Below are positions 28,394 through 37,377 of a stretch of DNA of 64,000 nt, piece after piece. Made by a program: the position numbers and the translations under genes. The stretch is from Bacteroides pyogenes. GTDB taxonomy: Bacteria > Bacteroidota > Bacteroidia > Bacteroidales > Bacteroidaceae. How positions within the stretch are numbered: the first letter of the stretch is position 1; each line of letters begins with the position of its first letter. Under the pieces are notes generated by a model. That model did not search any database. It saw only the letters and a program-made list of their open reading frames with translations, and was not told the origin of the DNA. The DNA lies in the NCBI RefSeq assembly GCF_014196225.1, contig NZ_JACIDI010000001.1:186001-250000 (forward strand), read 5' to 3'.

Positions 28394-28424
28394 CAAAGAT
28401 ATATCATCGGAAATCTTTTGTCAA
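28394..28424 (-). promoter_or_regulatory. Promoter of the DnaD-like/DnaB operon
   Basis: TATCTTTG -7 box (28394-28401) and TTGA -33 box (28421-28424) spaced by 19 bases, minus strand. Confidence 0.65.
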
Positions 28425-28539
28425 TACCCTCCAGACGCGTTTGGACTCGTTCGGACTCAGATGGACTTAAATAATCCGACATGGGTGTGGTCGCATACCG
28501 AAGTTTTCGGCGATAAGGAAGAGTTGTTGCTTCGCTCCG

Positions 28540-28745
28540 AAGCGGGGAGCGGGAACTTTTGCCCGGAGCGGGGAGGGAGCTTTCATTTGGGAGGGGGAAC
28601 TTTTGCCCGGAGCGGGGAGGGAGCTTTCATTTGGGAGAGGGAACTTTTGCCCGGAGCGGGGAGGGAGCTTTCATTTGGGAGGGGGAACTTTTGCCCGGAG
28701 CGGGGAGGAAACTTTCATTTGAGAGGGGAAAATTTTCGCCCCGAA
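28540..28745. repeat. Tandem array, 44-bp unit, four to five copies
   Basis: GGGAGG of the unit recurs at 28571, 28615, 28659 and 28703. The unit contains GAGCTTTCATTTGGGAG and GGAACTTTTGCCCGGAGCG. Copies are nearly identical. Part of the 1.2-kb gene-free stretch 28361-29546. Confidence 0.9.
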
Positions 28746-28839
28746 GCGGAGGAGGGTGAGAGTCTCTTTCGGGAGCAAACAAAGTCTCCGTAAAGCAAAA
28801 ACAGGACTTCTGTAAGGCGAAAACAGAGCTTTTGCCGGA

Positions 28840-28975
28840 CATGAAAAAGGGTGGGTAATAAGCGAAACGACTGTTCGGGTTGATAGCGCATCTTCTTCTT
28901 TTCGGCATGAAAAAGGGCGGGCAATAAGCGAAACGACTGTTCGGGTTGGTAGCGCATTTTCTCCTTTTCGGGGTG
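28840..28975. repeat. Tandem array, 66-bp unit, two copies
   Basis: CATGAAAAAGGG recurs at 28840 and 28906, followed by GCGAAACGACTGTTCGGGTT in both. A third, truncated copy (GGTGAAAAAACG) follows. No gene in or around it. Confidence 0.88.
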
Positions 28976-29244
28976 AAAAAACGCCTGCGAAAAGTGGAAC
29001 GCCAAGTGGAACGCTTTTTTGAGCTCGTAACGATCTGTTTGATTGTTGATTACGAGGGTTTCGTAGTTTGGGGTGGAACGCTTTGCGGAACACTTAATAA
29101 TATAAAGAAATAATAATATATTTTTAAAAAAATATATTCTGAACGATTTTCGCATTTTCGGTCGTTTTTCGCTCCGGCCTTTCCTGCTTTTTTGCCGCTC
29201 TCCCGCGGCACGTTTTCCCGCTTCGCGTCACACGGCGCTTCGCT

Positions 29245-29354
29245 CCGGCAAGCACAACATCCCATTCCGGCAAGCACAACATTCCACTCCGGCAAGCACA
29301 GCATTCCATTCCGGCAAGCACAACATCTCACTCCGGCAAGCACAACATCCCATT
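29245..29354. repeat. Tandem array, 22-bp unit, five copies
   Basis: CCGGCAAGCACA starts at 29245, 29267, 29289, 29311 and 29333. The last ten bases of the unit vary slightly (CATCCCATT, CATTCCACT and similar). Confidence 0.92.
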
Positions 29355-29386
29355 CCCGCAATCGAAACCCTGTTTCCGTAAAGGGA

Positions 29387-29426
29387 CAGCTCCCGCGATG
29401 CTGCAAGAGCGGCATCGCGGGAGCTG
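29387..29426. other. Perfect 15-bp inverted repeat, strong hairpin
   Basis: CAGCTCCCGCGATGC (29387-29401) and GCATCGCGGGAGCTG (29412-29426) around a 10-base loop. No T run on either side, so it is not a standard terminator. A second hairpin, CCGCCCT/AGGGCGG (29521-29540), lies directly behind the DUF4248 stop. Confidence 0.85.
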
Positions 29427-29546
29427 CCTCCCCTGCCTCTTCCTTGCGGGGCTCCCTCCGCCAACGGCATTGCCGCACGTCCCCGCCTCTCGAGGCAGGG
29501 CACAACCGTCTGCGGCGCAGCCGCCCTTGCTTGAGGGCGGGACGCT

Positions 29547-29801
29547 TTACGTCAGAGTGAGCCGCATCTTCGGCATCCCCCAGTGCTTGTAGATGATGCG
29601 TTGCATCTCCGGACTCAGCATGGTGGTTTGCATCGTGTAGTGCGCCGCCTCCAGTTCCGCTCTCAACACTGCATTCTTCTGAATGTCTTTGCGCATTCTC
29701 TTTGCTGAGGCGCTGGTGGTCGCATAGTTCGGAAAGTACTCTTTGGCCAATTCCGAAAATGGCTTGAAGCCATTGATCTCATAAGTTGTTAATGTTTTCA
29801 T
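29547..29801 (-). CDS. DUF4248 protein
   Basis: An 84-residue soluble protein of the DUF4248 family, recognised by YEINGFKPFSELAKEYFPNY and the C-terminal ISPEMQRIIYKHWGMP-like segment (here MLSPEMQRIIYKHWG). Function is unknown. The central KRMRKDIQKN region could bind nucleic acid. The family is found in Bacteroides beside the HU-like, DnaB-like and amidase genes, which is also its position here although 1.2 kb of repeats separates it from them. A TATTTTTG -7 box is present at 29879-29886. Confidence 0.85.
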   Translation of the reverse strand: MKTLTTYEINGFKPFSELAKEYFPNYATTSASAKRMRKDIQKNAVLRAELEAAHYTMQTTMLSPEMQRIIYKHWGMPKMRLTLT

Positions 29802-30312
29802 ATTGTTTTTACTTAATATATTAAAAATATATATATAAAGAATTTGTATATTTTCATTACTTTATTGATAATACTTGGCAAAAATATAATAAAAAACGAT
29901 AATTTGATGTTTTAATCGTATTATTTTTTTTTACTATATTTTCTTTGTTTATATTTCAGAATTATTACTTTTTGTTATACAGTGTTTTCATTGGATAAAT
30001 GTATTTTATTTTTATCTTACGAAACCCTTACTTTTCTTCAACGCTTAACGATAAACGCTGAAAAATGTACCGGATTGTTGCACAATTGTTTTTTTTATTG
30101 ATTGTTCTAAACAAAAGAGTTTCTTTATTTGTTCTTTCTCTGCGACGCGTTACTTCTATGATACGCCGTGCCGGAATCGAAGATAACGGCACGGGTCGCC
30201 AAACACGCCAAAACACCCCTATTGAAATTATTGAGCTATTTTTTGCAATTTTTTATATTATAGAGATAAATAAAATGCTTATTGCTAAACTTAACTGATT
30301 AATTTTTTTAAA
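29802..30312. other. AT-rich intergenic region before the collagen-like gene
   Basis: No convincing gene. It holds the DUF4248 promoter on one side and, on the other, a perfect 8-bp hairpin CCGTGCCG/CGGCACGG (30166-30194) with a 13-base loop inside the probable leader of the collagen-like gene. Confidence 0.4.
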
Positions 30313-33300
30313 ATGAGAAGTAAACAAACGTTTTTTCTATCAATAATCGGGGGATTGTTGATAGGGTTAGTGGCATCCTGCACGGATGTAGACATTATGA
30401 TGCCGAAAGGGCCGAAAGGGGACGCGGGACTTTCAGCATACGACATCTGGAAGCAGAAAGTGGCCGACGGAACCATCGACTGGCCGAAGAACGAAGTGGA
30501 AGTGACCGACTTCTTCAAGTACCTCAAGGGTAAAGACGGCGTAGACGGCATAGACGGCAAGAGTGCCTACGAAGTGTGGAAAGAGCAGATAGCCAAGGGC
30601 GACGTGGACGATCCGCACAATCCCGGCAAGAAATGGGATCCGAAGAAGAACAGCGTAGCTGACTTCTGGAAATTCCTGACCGGAGCCTCCGGCGAGAACG
30701 GGCAGACCCCGCGCATCGGCGACAACGGCAACTGGTGGATAGGCGACGTGGATACCAAGATTCCCGCACGCGGCCCTGAGGGCAAACCGGGAGAGCCCGG
30801 CAAGGATGCGGAACCTCCTGTGGTGACCATCGGCGACAACGGCAACTGGTTCATCAACGGCAAAGACACCGGCAAACCTTCGAAGGGTGCTGACGGCAAG
30901 ATGCCTACCGTGACCATCGGCGACAACGGCAACTGGTTCGTCAACGGCAAAGACACCGGAAAGAAAGCGGTGGGTGAAGACGGCAAAGCTCCCGAAGTAG
31001 TCATCGGCGACAACGGCAACTGGTTCATCAACGGCAAAGACACCGGCAAACCGGCTTACGGAAAAGAAGGCAAACCGGGTGCTGACGGCAAGAACGGCAA
31101 GAGCGCATACGAACTCTGGAAAGAGGAAATAGCCAAAGGAAAAACACCCGATCCGCACAACCCCGGAGCGATGTGGGATCCTAAGAAAGATACTGTGGCC
31201 GACTTCTGGCAATTCCTACGCGGTGCCGACGGCAAAGACGGTAAGGACGCATACGAAGTATGGAAGGAAAAAGTACTCGACGGCACGATCGACTGGCCGA
31301 AAGATAAAGTGGAAGTGACCGACTTCTTCAAGTACCTCAAGGGTAAAGACGGCGTAGACGGCATAGACGGAAAGAGTGCCTACGAAGTGTGGAAAGAGCA
31401 GATAGCCAAGGGCGACGTGGACGATCCGCACAATCCCGGCAAGAAATGGGATCCGAAGAAGAATACGGTATCCGACTTCTGGAAATTCCTGACCGGAGCC
31501 TCCGGCGAGAACGGGCAGACCCCGCGCATCGGAGACAACGGCAACTGGTGGATAGGCGACGTGGATACCAAGATTCCCGCACGCGGGCCTGAGGGCAAAC
31601 CCGGCAAGGATGCGGAACCTCCTGTGGTGACCATCGGCGACAACGGCAACTGGTTCATCAACGGCAAAGACACCGGCAAACCTTCGAAGGGTGCTGACGG
31701 CAAGATGCCTACCGTGACCATCGGCGACAATGGCAACTGGTTCGTCAACGGCAAAGACACCGGAAAGAAAGCGGTGGGTGAAGACGGCAAAGCTCCCGAA
31801 GTAGTCATCGGCGACAACGGCAACTGGTTCATCAACGGCAAAGACACCGGCAAACCGGCTTATGGAAAAGAAGGCAAACCGGGCGCTGACGGCAAGGACG
31901 GCAAGAGCGCATACGAACTCTGGAAAGAGGAAATAGCCAAAGGAAAAACACCCGATCCGCACAACCCCGGAGCGATGTGGGATCCTAAGAAAGATACTGT
32001 GGCCGACTTCTGGCAATTCCTACGCGGTAAAGACGGTGAAGACGGAATAGGAGGAGATACCTCCGCCGAGAATGAACCCATCACCATTATTGTCGGGAAA
32101 TTCAACGTGATACCGCAGTACTCGAACTCAGAGCTGCAGGAGTATGTCATTCCCAGCGACGGGTCGGTCTTATTCCAAGTGTACGACAAGGAAGGCAAAG
32201 CCGCGCCGGCCGGCTCCGTAGTGAAAGGATTGCCCGGTTTGCCCGCCGACCTTACGTTCAATACGGATGCGAAGGGACAGTTTAAAGTTCCGATGGACAA
32301 ACTGCCCAACCTGAAGAAGCTCAAAGAACGGAAAGGCGTGACGACAAGCGTCACCATTGGCGGAGTGACCGAAGCATCGGCCGAAAACACACTCGTGCCC
32401 AACCGCATCAACGTGAAAGCGGAGCTGATCAAAGTAGCTCCTCACTACTACAATCCGGATAAGGGATACGAACCGGTGGTGGTCATCACCTACAGGGTGC
32501 AGTGTCAGGTGAACGGTCAATGGAAGGCCTATCCTTTTGAAATCGCCGAACCCGGATTCAGGGTTGCAACGGTGAAAAACGCCGATCAGCCGGTGGCCGC
32601 AGCCAATGTGGAGATGAACGAAACAGTGGATAAATGGAACAGGTACCACGAAAAGGAGAAGAAACAGGTGTCAGTCATACGACCCTACATCCTCACCGAA
32701 AGGGAGAAAAAGTATATTGCTACGCCCGAAGGAGCGAAAGACGAGCTCAAAGAATTCCAGTGGGACGGCAAGAAGAAATACGTCACCCTTGTGTTCGGAG
32801 ACGGTAGCGGGGCTTCCAACGACTACGGCCACGTGGTATATCCCGAAGAGAAAGTCTACTCGCCGGAGATCAACCCGATATGCGACCTGAAGAACGTGAA
32901 GATAGAAGTGAAACACGGAGAATCTACCCTCTGGGGCGAGTTTGACGTGAATCAGCTCGGCGAATTCTATCCGGTGGAAGCCTTCGTGAAAGACAAGGCG
33001 AAACGCATCTGGAACCCTGTGGGTGAAAAGAAACCGGCAAGCGAGCTTCCGAAAGACTTCAATTTCATGATTATGATGAGCATGAGCCACTCAGGCAGCG
33101 GAGGTCTGACAAGCAGCTATTCCAACTATCCGATCTTTACTAAGAACAGCCGCTTCACATTGGTAAGCGCGTATCCGAAGAACTATGTGGAGCTGCAGGG
33201 TGGTAGCGAATATGCCAAATATTACAGAGGACGCAAAGCGTACAACTTCGTACAGGATGCTTATTGGAATTATATCTTGGAAGATTATAACACCAAAGAA

Positions 33301-33351
33301 GGGCTTATGGTTGTTCCCCAAGGATATATACCGACAGACTGGATGAAGTAA
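30313..33351 (+). CDS. Collagen-like lipoprotein with PL29-type N-terminal repeats
   Basis: A 1012-residue predicted surface lipoprotein. The signal ends in LVASC (Cys22 lipidated). Residues about 28-590 consist of short Gly-rich collagen-like stretches (GPKGPKGDAG, KGKDGVDGIDGK), the modules AYEVWKEQIAKGDVDDP and DFWKFLTGASGENG, and repeats of IGDNGNWFINGKDTGK about 29 residues apart. The pattern is that of the PL29 lyase N-terminal/collagen-like region found in Bacteroides, but no lyase domain is evident; the C-terminal 400 residues are mixed alpha/beta with no call. The first half is a near-identical tandem duplication of 813 bp. It is followed 44 bases later by an OmpA-type gene, so the pair probably works in the outer envelope. 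Confidence 0.85.
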   Translation: MRSKQTFFLSIIGGLLIGLVASCTDVDIMMPKGPKGDAGLSAYDIWKQKVADGTIDWPKNEVEVTDFFKYLKGKDGVDGIDGKSAYEVWKEQIAKGDVDDPHNPGKKWDPKKNSVADFWKFLTGASGENGQTPRIGDNGNWWIGDVDTKIPARGPEGKPGEPGKDAEPPVVTIGDNGNWFINGKDTGKPSKGADGKMPTVTIGDNGNWFVNGKDTGKKAVGEDGKAPEVVIGDNGNWFINGKDTGKPAYGKEGKPGADGKNGKSAYELWKEEIAKGKTPDPHNPGAMWDPKKDTVADFWQFLRGADGKDGKDAYEVWKEKVLDGTIDWPKDKVEVTDFFKYLKGKDGVDGIDGKSAYEVWKEQIAKGDVDDPHNPGKKWDPKKNTVSDFWKFLTGASGENGQTPRIGDNGNWWIGDVDTKIPARGPEGKPGKDAEPPVVTIGDNGNWFINGKDTGKPSKGADGKMPTVTIGDNGNWFVNGKDTGKKAVGEDGKAPEVVIGDNGNWFINGKDTGKPAYGKEGKPGADGKDGKSAYELWKEEIAKGKTPDPHNPGAMWDPKKDTVADFWQFLRGKDGEDGIGGDTSAENEPITIIVGKFNVIPQYSNSELQEYVIPSDGSVLFQVYDKEGKAAPAGSVVKGLPGLPADLTFNTDAKGQFKVPMDKLPNLKKLKERKGVTTSVTIGGVTEASAENTLVPNRINVKAELIKVAPHYYNPDKGYEPVVVITYRVQCQVNGQWKAYPFEIAEPGFRVATVKNADQPVAAANVEMNETVDKWNRYHEKEKKQVSVIRPYILTEREKKYIATPEGAKDELKEFQWDGKKKYVTLVFGDGSGASNDYGHVVYPEEKVYSPEINPICDLKNVKIEVKHGESTLWGEFDVNQLGEFYPVEAFVKDKAKRIWNPVGEKKPASELPKDFNFMIMMSMSHSGSGGLTSSYSNYPIFTKNSRFTLVSAYPKNYVELQGGSEYAKYYRGRKAYNFVQDAYWNYILEDYNTKEGLMVVPQGYIPTDWMK
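30436..32048 (+). repeat. Internal 813-bp tandem duplication of the collagen-like gene
   Basis: The same stretch (for example GACTTCTTCAAGTACCTCAA) is found at 30508 and 31321, 813 bases or 271 codons apart. The copies differ by few substitutions and by one three-codon loss (GEP) in copy two, which implies a recent duplication or ongoing homogenisation. Confidence 0.93.
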
Positions 33352-33395
33352 AAAAACGCGAGAGTGAATAAAGTTCTAACGAAAACAATATTCAA

Positions 33396-34601
33396 ATGAA
33401 AAAAGTCATACTTATAATATGCGCTATCTTATGCCTCCCCTCCGTGTGGGCGCAGCATAGCGAAAACAACGAACTGCTCGCGGAGAAGCCCGTGAAGAAA
33501 AACAAGAGGGCTTGGGAGCTTGGTATAGGAGGTGCGCTGATCAACTGGAACCGTGTGGCCGTCACCGGTTTTCAGAACCTTCAGGACGGTTACCTCTACA
33601 ACCTGAAGGCCGAACACCTGATGGGAGGTGTCAACCTGTACGTGGCACGGGAGCTGAACCGCTGGTTCTATCTCGACCTGCAAGGAACGATGGGAATGGC
33701 CAAAAACCATCATAGAACGCCGGAGAACGACAATAAGCACAACTTCCTCTACATGGGAGGGCTCGGGCTGCAATGGAGGCTAAGCCCCATGTTCAGGTCG
33801 AAGTACGTGGAGCCTTACCTGCGCGTGGGCATGAACTACCTGCACAAGGATTTCGACGCGAGGTACTCCGGAATCTTCTACGAAGACCCCACCGGGAAAG
33901 CTCATTGGGAAGCCACCGATACGTGGAACAAGAACGGACGCGAGAAGGATAAGGATTCCTTCTTCCCCCTTTCTCTGGGAGCGGGCGTGAACGCATGGCT
34001 CAACAACTCGCTGGGGCTTGGCCTGCAAGGCGAGTATCTGATGCCGTTGCAGAAGAATCTGCCCCGTTTCGCACAGATCACCCTGCGTGTGATGTGGCGC
34101 ATCGGCGGACACGACAAGCGTCCGGCACCGGTAGTTCAGTATGTGGAAATAGACAGGCCGGTGGAACGCATCGTAGAACGCATCGTGGAGAAGGAAGTGC
34201 GTGTTCCTGCCGAGCAGAAGATCTGCGACATGTTCGACAACGTGAACTTCGAATTCGACAAATATGCGCTTACTGCCGAGTCGGAAACGATTCTCGACAA
34301 GGCTGCCGAGATGCTCAAAGAGCATAGAGGATCGCGCTTCCTGATCACGGGATTCACCGACGCACGCGGAACGGACGCTTACAACCTGCGACTCTCGCGC
34401 AACAGGGCGAAAGCCGTTGTAGATGCGCTCGTGAAGAGAGGCGTGCCGGCGGAAATGCTCAAGTCGCGCGGTGTGGGCAAGCGCGCCGTATCGGTTCCGG
34501 CAAGCGAGTCCGTCAATGTCCGTCTGGGCGACCGCAAGGTGACTATCGAGCGGATCACCAAGTCGGAATACTGGAATAAGCTGCCCCAACATCAGGATTG
34601 A
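33396..34601 (+). CDS. OmpA-family outer-membrane protein
   Basis: A 401-residue protein with a signal peptide (KVILIICAILCLPSVWA), an N-terminal beta-barrel-like part to about residue 235 (aromatic-ended strands such as YVARELNRWFYLDLQG), a linker with an EKEVRV heptad, and a C-terminal OmpA peptidoglycan-binding domain (NVNFEFDKYALT, ITGFTDARGTDAYN, LSRNRAKAVVDALV). The OmpA domain holds the outer membrane to the wall. It is downstream of the collagen-like lipoprotein and probably co-transcribed with it. The gene ends 134 bases before a strong hairpin terminator. Confidence 0.93.
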   Translation: MKKVILIICAILCLPSVWAQHSENNELLAEKPVKKNKRAWELGIGGALINWNRVAVTGFQNLQDGYLYNLKAEHLMGGVNLYVARELNRWFYLDLQGTMGMAKNHHRTPENDNKHNFLYMGGLGLQWRLSPMFRSKYVEPYLRVGMNYLHKDFDARYSGIFYEDPTGKAHWEATDTWNKNGREKDKDSFFPLSLGAGVNAWLNNSLGLGLQGEYLMPLQKNLPRFAQITLRVMWRIGGHDKRPAPVVQYVEIDRPVERIVERIVEKEVRVPAEQKICDMFDNVNFEFDKYALTAESETILDKAAEMLKEHRGSRFLITGFTDARGTDAYNLRLSRNRAKAVVDALVKRGVPAEMLKSRGVGKRAVSVPASESVNVRLGDRKVTIERITKSEYWNKLPQHQD

Positions 34602-34734
34602 TCACGTATCGGTCGTCAGTACTGATCGTGCATTGATCTTTACATAGAAAAAGACGAGGGTGGGTGTGTTAAAACATGGAATTGGGAGAAGTTCTCTTTC
34701 ATATTGATAACTACCACCCTTTCTAATCAAATAA

Positions 34735-34779
34735 AACAATCGCTATCATTGAGTTTTTAGCTCTTTGATAGCGATTGTT
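34735..34779 (+). terminator. Strong hairpin terminator after the OmpA gene
   Basis: AACAATCGCTATCA pairs perfectly with TGATAGCGATTGTT over 14 bases around a 17-base loop, then CTTTAC. Confidence 0.75.
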
Positions 34780-34867
34780 CTTTACAAATGACAGTTGATT
34801 TAAGGAAAATGGAATTTTGACACACCTCCGTTTTTTTTGAGGAGCCGGGATATGGCTCTGTGATTTG

Positions 34868-34901
34868 AACCCTGAAAGTTACACAAAAAACTTTTAGGGT
34901 T
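34868..34901 (+). terminator. Second hairpin in the ompA/rng gap
   Basis: AACCCT and AAAGTT pair with AACTTT and AGGGTT with one mismatch, followed by TATTTAT. It may be a back-up terminator. Confidence 0.5.
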
Positions 34902-34965
34902 TATTTATCTGATAAAGTACCCATTTGAGAAGTAATTCCATATAGTGGCAGCAATAAAAAACAAA

Positions 34966-35004
34966 TTACCCAAGAGTACGGGACTCGGCCGTAGTCTTGG
35001 GTAA
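34966..35004 (-). terminator. Rho-independent terminator of the RNase G gene
   Basis: TTACCCAAGA pairs perfectly with TCTTGGGTAA (10 bp, 19-base loop), followed on the minus strand by TTTGTTTTTTATT. Confidence 0.85.
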
Positions 35005-35055
35005 TTCGTTCATAAGGTTTTGAGAGAATGCCGGCAGCCCGGCTGTATTCCCCCT

Positions 35056-36630
35056 TTACTTGATCTCGATCTCTTCCTTCATGTCGATCTCTTCGTGCTG
35101 TGTGTCGTAGAACACGTATTGCAGGAACGCGAGTTTCTGATTGGGGATGATCTTGATTCCGAATCCGTATTTCATTTGCCACTTCCGCTTCAGCGACATG
35201 ATGCCCTGATTGATGTAAGCGGCTACATACGGATGGACGTGCAACGAGAATTTCTTTACCTTCAGTTTGTTGACCAGGTAGTCGATTTTATTTTCCAAAG
35301 TATCCGTAAAGAGGATGGACGATTTGACCTTTCCCTTTCCGAAGCAGGCGGGGCAGGTTTCGGTCGTATCCACATCCATGGCAGGGCGCACGCGTTGGCG
35401 TGTGATTTGCATCAGGCCGAATTTGCTGAGCGGCAGGATGTTGTGACGTGCCCTGTCTTTCTGCATGTTGGCGCACATGCGTTCGTAAAGCGCTTGCCGG
35501 TTGGCGGCTTCGTTCATGTCGATGAAGTCCACCACGATGATACCTCCCATGTCTCTCAGGCGCAGTTGGCGCGCCAGCTCGTCGGCGGCTCCAAGGTTCA
35601 CTTCGAGCGCGTTTCCTTCCTGCCCGTTGGCATTCTTGGTGCGGTTGCCGCTGTTCACGTCTACTACGTGAAGCGCCTCAGTGTGCTCAATAATCAGGTA
35701 GGCACCGCTCTTGTAAGAGATTGTTTTGCCGAACGACGATTTGATTTGTTTGGTGATACCGAAATTGTCGTAAATGGGAAGTTGCCCTTTATACAGCTTC
35801 ACGATGTTCGCCCGGTCGGGAGCGATGAGTGTCACGTAGTCTTTGATTTCGTGATACACGGCCTCGTCGTTGACGTATATGTTCTCGAAAGAAGGGTTGA
35901 AGAGGTCGCGCAGCAACCCTACGGCGCGGCTCGTTTCTTCGTAGATCAACGTCGGAAATTTGGAGGCCTTCTGTACTTTTGTGATAGTCTCTTCCCAATG
36001 CTTTACCAGCACTTTAAGCTCTCCGTCGAGCTCCGCCACGCGTTTGCCTTCGGCTACCGTGCGCACGATGACGCCGAAGTTTTTCGGCTTGATGCTCATG
36101 AGCAGCTGTTTGAGGCGGGCACGTTCTTCGCTCGATTTAATTTTTTGCGACACGGAAACCTTGTCGTTGAAAGGGATCAGCACCAGATAGCGTCCGGCGA
36201 ATGAAATCTCGGACGTCAGCCGAGGGCCCTTCGTCGAAATGGGTTCCTTTACGATCTGCACCACTACTTCTTGTCCCACCTTCAGGGTGTTGGCTATGGA
36301 GCCTTCTTTGTCGAGGTCGGGAAGCAGGGTTGCTTTGCCGATGGGGTTCAGCTTCTTCTGGTTGCTTAAAGTCTGCTTTACGTACTTTTGGATAGAATTG
36401 AATTGCGGACCCAGGTCTAAGTAATGAAGGAAAGCGTCTTTCTCGTAACCCACGTCCACAAAGCATGCATTCAGTCCGGGCATCAGCTTCTTGATGCGTC
36501 CCAAATACATATTCCCTACGGAGAAGGAGATGTTTCTTCCTTCGCTTTGAAGTTCCACGAGGCTCTTGTCTTCGAGCAATGCGATGGAGACTTCTTTGGG
36601 TTGTACGTCTACTACTAATTCGCTTGTCAC
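35056..36630 (-). CDS. rng: Ribonuclease E/G family endoribonuclease
   Basis: Processes ribosomal and messenger RNA. The 524-residue protein has the S1-like N-terminal region (GNMYLGRIKKLMPGLNACFVDVGYEKDAFL), the RNase E/G catalytic core with IVVDFIDMN and the zinc-link CPACFGKGK. The start is set at a GTG (36628-36630) giving TSELVVDVQPKEVSIALLED, the usual beginning of the Bacteroides family; an upstream ATG at 36708 would add 26 lysine-rich residues overlapping the leader and is less likely. It is preceded by a 30-codon basic protein gene and an HU gene on the same strand and has its own terminator. Confidence 0.94.
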   Translation of the reverse strand: MTSELVVDVQPKEVSIALLEDKSLVELQSEGRNISFSVGNMYLGRIKKLMPGLNACFVDVGYEKDAFLHYLDLGPQFNSIQKYVKQTLSNQKKLNPIGKATLLPDLDKEGSIANTLKVGQEVVVQIVKEPISTKGPRLTSEISFAGRYLVLIPFNDKVSVSQKIKSSEERARLKQLLMSIKPKNFGVIVRTVAEGKRVAELDGELKVLVKHWEETITKVQKASKFPTLIYEETSRAVGLLRDLFNPSFENIYVNDEAVYHEIKDYVTLIAPDRANIVKLYKGQLPIYDNFGITKQIKSSFGKTISYKSGAYLIIEHTEALHVVDVNSGNRTKNANGQEGNALEVNLGAADELARQLRLRDMGGIIVVDFIDMNEAANRQALYERMCANMQKDRARHNILPLSKFGLMQITRQRVRPAMDVDTTETCPACFGKGKVKSSILFTDTLENKIDYLVNKLKVKKFSLHVHPYVAAYINQGIMSLKRKWQMKYGFGIKIIPNQKLAFLQYVFYDTQHEEIDMKEEIEIK

Positions 36631-36776
36631 TTGTTTCTTTTTACTTTTTTTGTTCGTTTTAGGGTCGGTGTACACAGGCAGGAACCCGGGAATCGGGTTC
36701 TTAAACAAAGAACAAACCTGAAAGACAGAAGCTTCGCAAGTTTGTTCTTTATTCTGTTCCGATCAGACTTAAAAAA

Positions 36777-36869
36777 TTATTTTTTGCTTTTATGTCTGTT
36801 CTTTCTTAGTCTTTTTTTACGCTTGTGCGTAGACATTTTATGTCTTTTTTTCTTTTTTCCGCTTGGCAT
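36777..36869 (-). CDS. 30-residue basic protein, AURKAIP1/COX24-like
   Basis: A complete small frame, ATG at 36867-36869 and TAA at 36777-36779, between HU and RNase G. The product is MPSGKKKKRHK followed by MSTHKRKKRLRKNRHK and a short lysine tail. It is strongly basic and has no hydrophobic residue cluster. It resembles the short Bacteroidota proteins annotated as having an AURKAIP1/COX24 domain, which share the THKRKKRLRKNRHK core and are related to a mitochondrial ribosomal protein, so a ribosome-associated role is plausible. I am sure of the frame and fairly sure of the family; the role is inference. The two neighbouring genes leave exact room for it. Confidence 0.8.
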   Translation of the reverse strand: MPSGKKKKRHKMSTHKRKKRLRKNRHKSKK

Positions 36870-36902
36870 AGCTTTTTCTCTTTTATGGGTTAATACTCTT
36901 GT

Positions 36903-37181
36903 TTATTGATTCTTTACCGAAATTGTAAATGTCTTGGCCGGTTTAAAAGCCGGAATGTTGTGCTCGGGGATGATGATGGTAGTGTTCTTCGAAATGTTTC
37001 GGGCTGTTTTCTGAGCTCTTCTCTTCACTATGAAGCTACCGAATCCGCGGAGATATACATTCTCATCATTCGACAATGATTCTTTTACTGCATCCATGAA
37101 TGCTTCTACTGTGGTAAGAACCGTCGCCTTGTCGATCCCGGTTTTCTTCGCAATCTCGTTTACAATATCTGCTTTAGTCAT
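36903..37181 (-). CDS. HU-family histone-like DNA-binding protein
   Basis: A 92-residue HU/IHF subunit with the standard opening MTKADIVNEIAKKTGIDKA, the LRGFGSFIVKRRAQKTARN arm region and the INIPEHN-like turn (here IIPEHNIPAF). It compacts and bends DNA as a homodimer. An in-frame start at 37232 would add 17 residues and is rejected because HU starts at MTKAD. A TATATTTG -7 box is at 37230-37237. Placement before rng is usual in the phylum. Confidence 0.95.
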   Translation of the reverse strand: MTKADIVNEIAKKTGIDKATVLTTVEAFMDAVKESLSNDENVYLRGFGSFIVKRRAQKTARNISKNTTIIIPEHNIPAFKPAKTFTISVKNQ

Positions 37182-37377
37182 TTTCTTAAAAAATATTATT
37201 AATAGTTTTCTTGCTAATTTTTTGGACTGCAAATATATAGCTTTTTGGCTTCCTAAAAAAATATATTCTCCACAAATTTCGTTAGTTTTTTTAGATTTTG
37301 AGTTTTTTAGTTCGTAAGTTTGCGCCTTGGTCGGAGAGTTCGCAGCTCCGGCAGCAATAAACTTTAATGGCTGATCA

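Noticed and set aside
28840..28975. Could the 66-bp arrays be CRISPR arrays?
   Set aside because: Whole units are repeated without unique spacers, and no cas gene is in the window.
30166..30194. tRNA or riboswitch in the leader of the collagen-like gene
   Set aside because: There is one clean hairpin but no cloverleaf and no conserved riboswitch blocks.
35056..36708. Longer RNase G start at the ATG at 36708
   Set aside because: The extra 26 residues are lysine-rich leader-like sequence; family members begin at TSELVVDV, which follows a GTG here.
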